Positions 60,925 through 64,000 of a stretch of 64,000 nt of DNA are shown here, piece after piece. The stretch lies in the NCBI GenBank assembly GCA_013407085.1, contig JACCGJ010000267.1, positions 1-64,000 of the forward strand, given 5' to 3'. The translations under genes and the position numbers were made by a program. Numbering within the stretch: the first letter of the stretch is position 1; the number at the start of each line of letters is the position of its first letter. The DNA comes from Atriophallophorus winterbourni. Taxonomy: Eukaryota > Platyhelminthes > Trematoda > Plagiorchiida > Microphallidae. The notes under the pieces are model-generated. The model had not been told where the DNA came from, ran no database searches, and worked only from the letters and a program-made list of their open reading frames with translations.

Positions 60925-62075
60925 CTCCTTCGGTCGATGTCGACCATGGGTGTACATCACAATAGCATGAGTGTTCATGTTCTACAGCTTTTGGAATGAC
61001 TAAACAGTCCGATTCGGGAGGAACAATCTCTCCCGACGCGCTGGCAACGATAGATGGAACTCGGTTGTATTGCATCAGTTGCACGCCGGCGGCGTGATCT
61101 GCGTTCAGCAGCCAAGAGCTGTATTTGCTCCTCCCCGGCTTGCAGACGACGCTTTACACAATACCTCCAACGTGAGCGGTCAAGAGCAAGTTCTTCCCAA
61201 CTCGCGGCGTCAATGCTAAGAGCTTTCACATCTCCTTTGCAAACGTCTTTGTACCGCAAGTACGGTGTGCCCAATGGTAGACGTCCTGAATTCAAATCAC
61301 CATAGAGTAGATCTTTTCGGAATACGACCATTTTCCATTCTGTAGACATGACCAAGCCACCGCATGCGGCGCTGTCGCAATAGGGTGAACATGCTCTGTA
61401 GACTAGCTTTTGAAAGCACTTCAGCATTAGTCACTTTGTCCATCCACGATATATTCAAGATACGATGGATGCTTCGTAGATGGAAAGCATTCTACTTCCG
61501 TTCGTGTCTCGCGCCTGTGGTCCAGGGTTCAATGCGGTACAGTAATGCATTTAGTACGCACGCGCTCTATACCATCATCTTTGTCTTTACAGTCAGCTTG
61601 CGGTTACACCAAACACGCGAATTCAATCGGACAAAGTGACAGCTGCTCTGCCAATCAACTTATCAACCTCCGTGTTTAGCGAGAGGTTATCCGCAATGGT
61701 TGAACCAAGATAAGTGAAATGATGTACTTATTCAAGCTGACAGTTTCCAATAGTTATGATGGGAGGCGATACAGTCCCTTGACCAAGGACTTTGGTCTTG
61801 CTCATGCTGATTGTTAGCCAAAAGTCTTTGCATACCGACGCAAAACAGTCCATTAGCGACTGCAGGTGCTCTTGGGAGTGAGCAATAAAGGCTGCATCGT
61901 CGGCAAACAGCAGGTCACGGCTTATCACATTTCGTGCCTTGGTTTGTGCTCTCAACCGGTTGAGGTTGAAAAGCTTACCCTCACTTCGCGTGCACAACAT
62001 GTAAAAATAAATTTTCAACCAACGGGTGTTAGTTTGCTTTGCAATGTGTATCGGTTGCTTCCGATGCAAACCCTA
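60925..62075 (-). mobile_element. LINE family G, RT 3' part, minus strand
   Basis: Reading downward from 62075: GKLFNLNRLRAQTKARNVIS then LLFADDAAFIAHSQEHLQSL (motif C, FADD), SKTKVLGQ, a decayed YLGSTI-like stretch, then the C-terminal MRWFGHV-like region and a block ending SIYRCQRVGRDCSSRIGLFS HSKSC. That last part is a C-terminal zinc-finger-like motif found in this LINE type. Stops and frameshifts are frequent. Confidence 0.75.
61728..62069 (-). pseudogene. Family G reverse transcriptase palm fragment
   Basis: An open stretch of 113 codons with RDLLFADDAAFIAHSQEH (catalytic FADD), LMDCFASVCKDFWLTIS and SKTKVLGQG. Upstream RT motifs (A, B) are absent and the reading is lost after GNCQLE, where the YLGSTI block should follow. 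The sequence resembles the endonuclease-RT proteins annotated in many invertebrate genomes; I do not assign a clade. Confidence 0.7.
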
Positions 62076-62079
62076 TTTG

Positions 62080-62975
62080 CTATTGCCTACATATCTCATT
62101 AACTAAGCTCACCATCTGTCAATCCTCAAGTATCACCATGCAATTCTATCTAAAAGGTGGTGTCCGTGTTATTGCCCTCACGGAGATGGCCGCCCTAATC
62201 TACCTGAAATCCACTCACCAAATGAAGCAGCTTTTGCATACGTTGCTTAATTATTCATTCGTTTCGTGATTATATATATCTGCTCACGTGTCCACTCAAC
62301 TGTTTATTCGCCTGCCCGTCTTTCACATAGTGTTGCTATTCATCCGCTCGTATTTCAATTTTTCTCCACGCCACCCTTTCATCTTTCATCATTTGTTTTA
62401 ATACAAGAACATGTACGGAGTGTCCATGTGTTTTGAGGCTCTAGCCTGACCTTACTCTACTCTCAATCATGTAGCTATCCAAAAACCGGTTTATTTTCCA
62501 AGTAATCAATACCAGGAATGGCAAACTGTATTGTCATTTCTAGACTAAGACCTTGTGCAGTTTCCTGTGTCACTTTAAGGCCTGTCGCATAAATTGCAAC
62601 CAAATGTGTTTCGTTTATTCATCTGATCTTTCGAACGTTGTGTTATTGAAACATGATTGAATATAGGTAATTTATTGGTACGCTAGCACGACAATGCTTA
62701 CCTGAGGGCTGAACATGTAGTGATCGACCATTTGAATCGATAACGCCAACATCTGGATTCTCTCCATATTGCTACGAAAGTCTGAGCATTTTTAATCGCC
62801 GTCTAGGCTATTTCCACCTTGTTTTATTGATCACAAACCATTCGTTACACGTTCTCGGCATTACTGATAAATGACACTGGGCGACATGATCGGTTGTCCC
62901 CCAAGAGTATAAAACTCCACTAGTTTGTCTGGCCAATAGGATTCCGAAAACGTTACGTTATCTGATCTTTTGTTC
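62080..62975. other. Intergenic DNA between the two G fragments
   Basis: No gene or shared repeat recognised. Confidence 0.4.
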
Positions 62976-62984
62976 TATATGGTG

Positions 62985-63830
62985 AGCTTAAGAAGCGTTA
63001 AATCGGTCGCGGGTTCTAGGTATGATGCAGGATTGCATCGCCTTCAATCATCACTGTTGAAAACTGGACCAGTACATCATTTCCAATATCTTGGTTCAAC
63101 CATTGCGGATAACCTCTCGCTAGACACGGAGATTAATAAGCGGATTGGCAGAGCAGCTGTCATTTTGTCACGATTGAACGCTCGTGTTTGGGGTAACCGC
63201 AAGCTGACTGTAAAGACAAAGATGATCGTATACAGCGCGTGCGTACTAAATATACGGCAATGAAACCGGGACCATCCACGCAAGGCACGAACGGAAGCTG
63301 AATGCTTTTCATCTACGAAGCATCCGTCGTATCTTGAACATATCGTGGATGGACAAAGTGAATAATGCTGAAGTGCTGTCAAAAGCTGGTCTACCAAGCA
63401 TGTTCACCCTATTGCGACAGCGCCGTATGCGGTGGTTTGGTCATGTCTACAGAATGGAAAATGGTCGTATTCCGAAAGATCTACTTTATGGTGAGTTGCA
63501 ATCAGGAAGTCGACTATTGGGCCGACCGCACTTGCGGTACAAAGACTTGAAAATAGATATGAAAGCTCTTGGGAGAACTTGCTCTTGACCGCACACATTG
63601 GAGACATTGTGTAAAGCGTCGTCTGCAAGCTGAGAGGGAGCATGTACAGTTCATGGCTGCTAAACGTAGATCACGCCCCCGGGCGTGCAACTGACTCCGA
63701 TCGATCGAGTTCTGCCTATCGTTGCGAGCGCTGCGGGAGAGATTGTTACTTCCTTCGAAAAGCTGTGCAGCATGAAAAAATCATGCGATTGTGATGGACA
63801 TCCCTGGTCGTCATTGACCGAGTGAGGCCA
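62985..63830 (+). mobile_element. LINE family G, RT C-terminal part, plus strand
   Basis: In shifting frames: VHHFQYLGSTIADNLSLDTE, INKRIGRAAVILSRLNARVW, LTVKTKMIVYSACVL, then SIRRILNISWMDKVNNAEVL, RRMRWFGHVYRMENGRIPK and DLLYGELQSG. It ends in SSAYRCERCGRDCYF, the C-terminal finger (about 63710-63755). It overlaps in content with, and is inverted relative to, the minus fragment at 60925-61740. Confidence 0.75.
63334..63588 (+). pseudogene. Family G RT C-terminal domain fragment
   Basis: 84 open codons: ISWMDKVNNAEVLSKAGLPS, MFTLLRQRRMRWFGHVYRME, NGRIPKDLLYGELQSGSRLL and GRPHLRYKDLKIDMKALG. This is the conserved C-terminal domain after the RT thumb (W.GHV.RM). The frame breaks on both sides, before 63334 and after 63588 where ELALDR... 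continues in another frame. Not functional alone. Confidence 0.75.
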
Positions 63831-64000
63831 ACAGCATTTTCATTTTGATTCCCCACGAGTGTTTAACTGAATATTTTCGCCGTGAGTTTACCTAATGGCA
63901 CATTTACGTAGTGTCGTGTGCCTCGATCCACATTTGCTGTTATTCTGAGCTCCTCATTCCCTTATATTACATTGGTGTCTAGATGTTTTTAAGATACGTC

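Noticed and set aside
1..64000. tRNA, rRNA or CRISPR features
   Set aside because: No cloverleaf-like segment with A and B boxes, no rRNA-like conserved stretch and no spaced direct-repeat array was found on reading both strands.

Overview
The window is nuclear DNA of a repeat-rich metazoan, most likely a parasitic flatworm (trematode or cestode). This rests on three things: one conserved host gene whose first introns are only 29-37 nt, a dense load of CR1-like and RTE/SR2-like non-LTR retrotransposons, and short interspersed repeats ending in ATAC-type microsatellites. The clade assignment is inference. There are no bacterial features. One 1,000-base assembly gap lies at 49619-50618.

Layout. 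1-7350: a mosaic of broken CR1-like LINEs (families I call A and B, mostly minus strand), with a nested family-D fragment and an inverted B 3' end. 7350-13900: AT-rich intergenic DNA with degraded reverse-transcriptase (RT) scraps and a ~230-bp degenerate tandem repeat. 13909-16242: copy 1 of a duplicated block; copy 2 is 37413-40324. 16130-22770: two family-H LINE copies in divergent, head-to-head orientation around a family-D scrap. 24240-36560: a head-to-tail array of CR1-like elements on the plus strand, A, C, B and a truncated A'. 40325-42240: an RTE endonuclease remnant carrying a nested RTE 3' end, then a smaller repeat. 43825-60041: the one host gene I recognise, a homologue of ODR4 (odr-4/C1orf27), at least ten coding exons, with long introns full of SINE-like repeats, RTE fragments, microsatellites and the gap. 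60930-63830: two oppositely oriented fragments of another LINE (family G).

The most unusual observation concerns how the CR1-like LINEs make ORF2. In both the A and the B element the ORF1 end overlaps ORF2 in the -1 frame. The overlap carries A_AAA_AAC in exactly the right reading phase, followed after 8-9 nt by a predicted hairpin (B, 8 perfect GC-rich pairs) or an H-type pseudoknot (A). ORF2 has no AUG before its endonuclease motifs. This looks like a programmed -1 ribosomal frameshift cassette kept in two diverged families, although both copies are otherwise mutated.

ODR4 homologues are tail-anchored membrane proteins involved in maturation of chemoreceptor GPCRs and partners of the UFM1 protease UFSP2. 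Here the N-terminal exons, the central conserved block and the C-terminal transmembrane exon are all readable; one internal exon is missing and probably lies in or near the gap. Nearly everything else is decayed selfish DNA.
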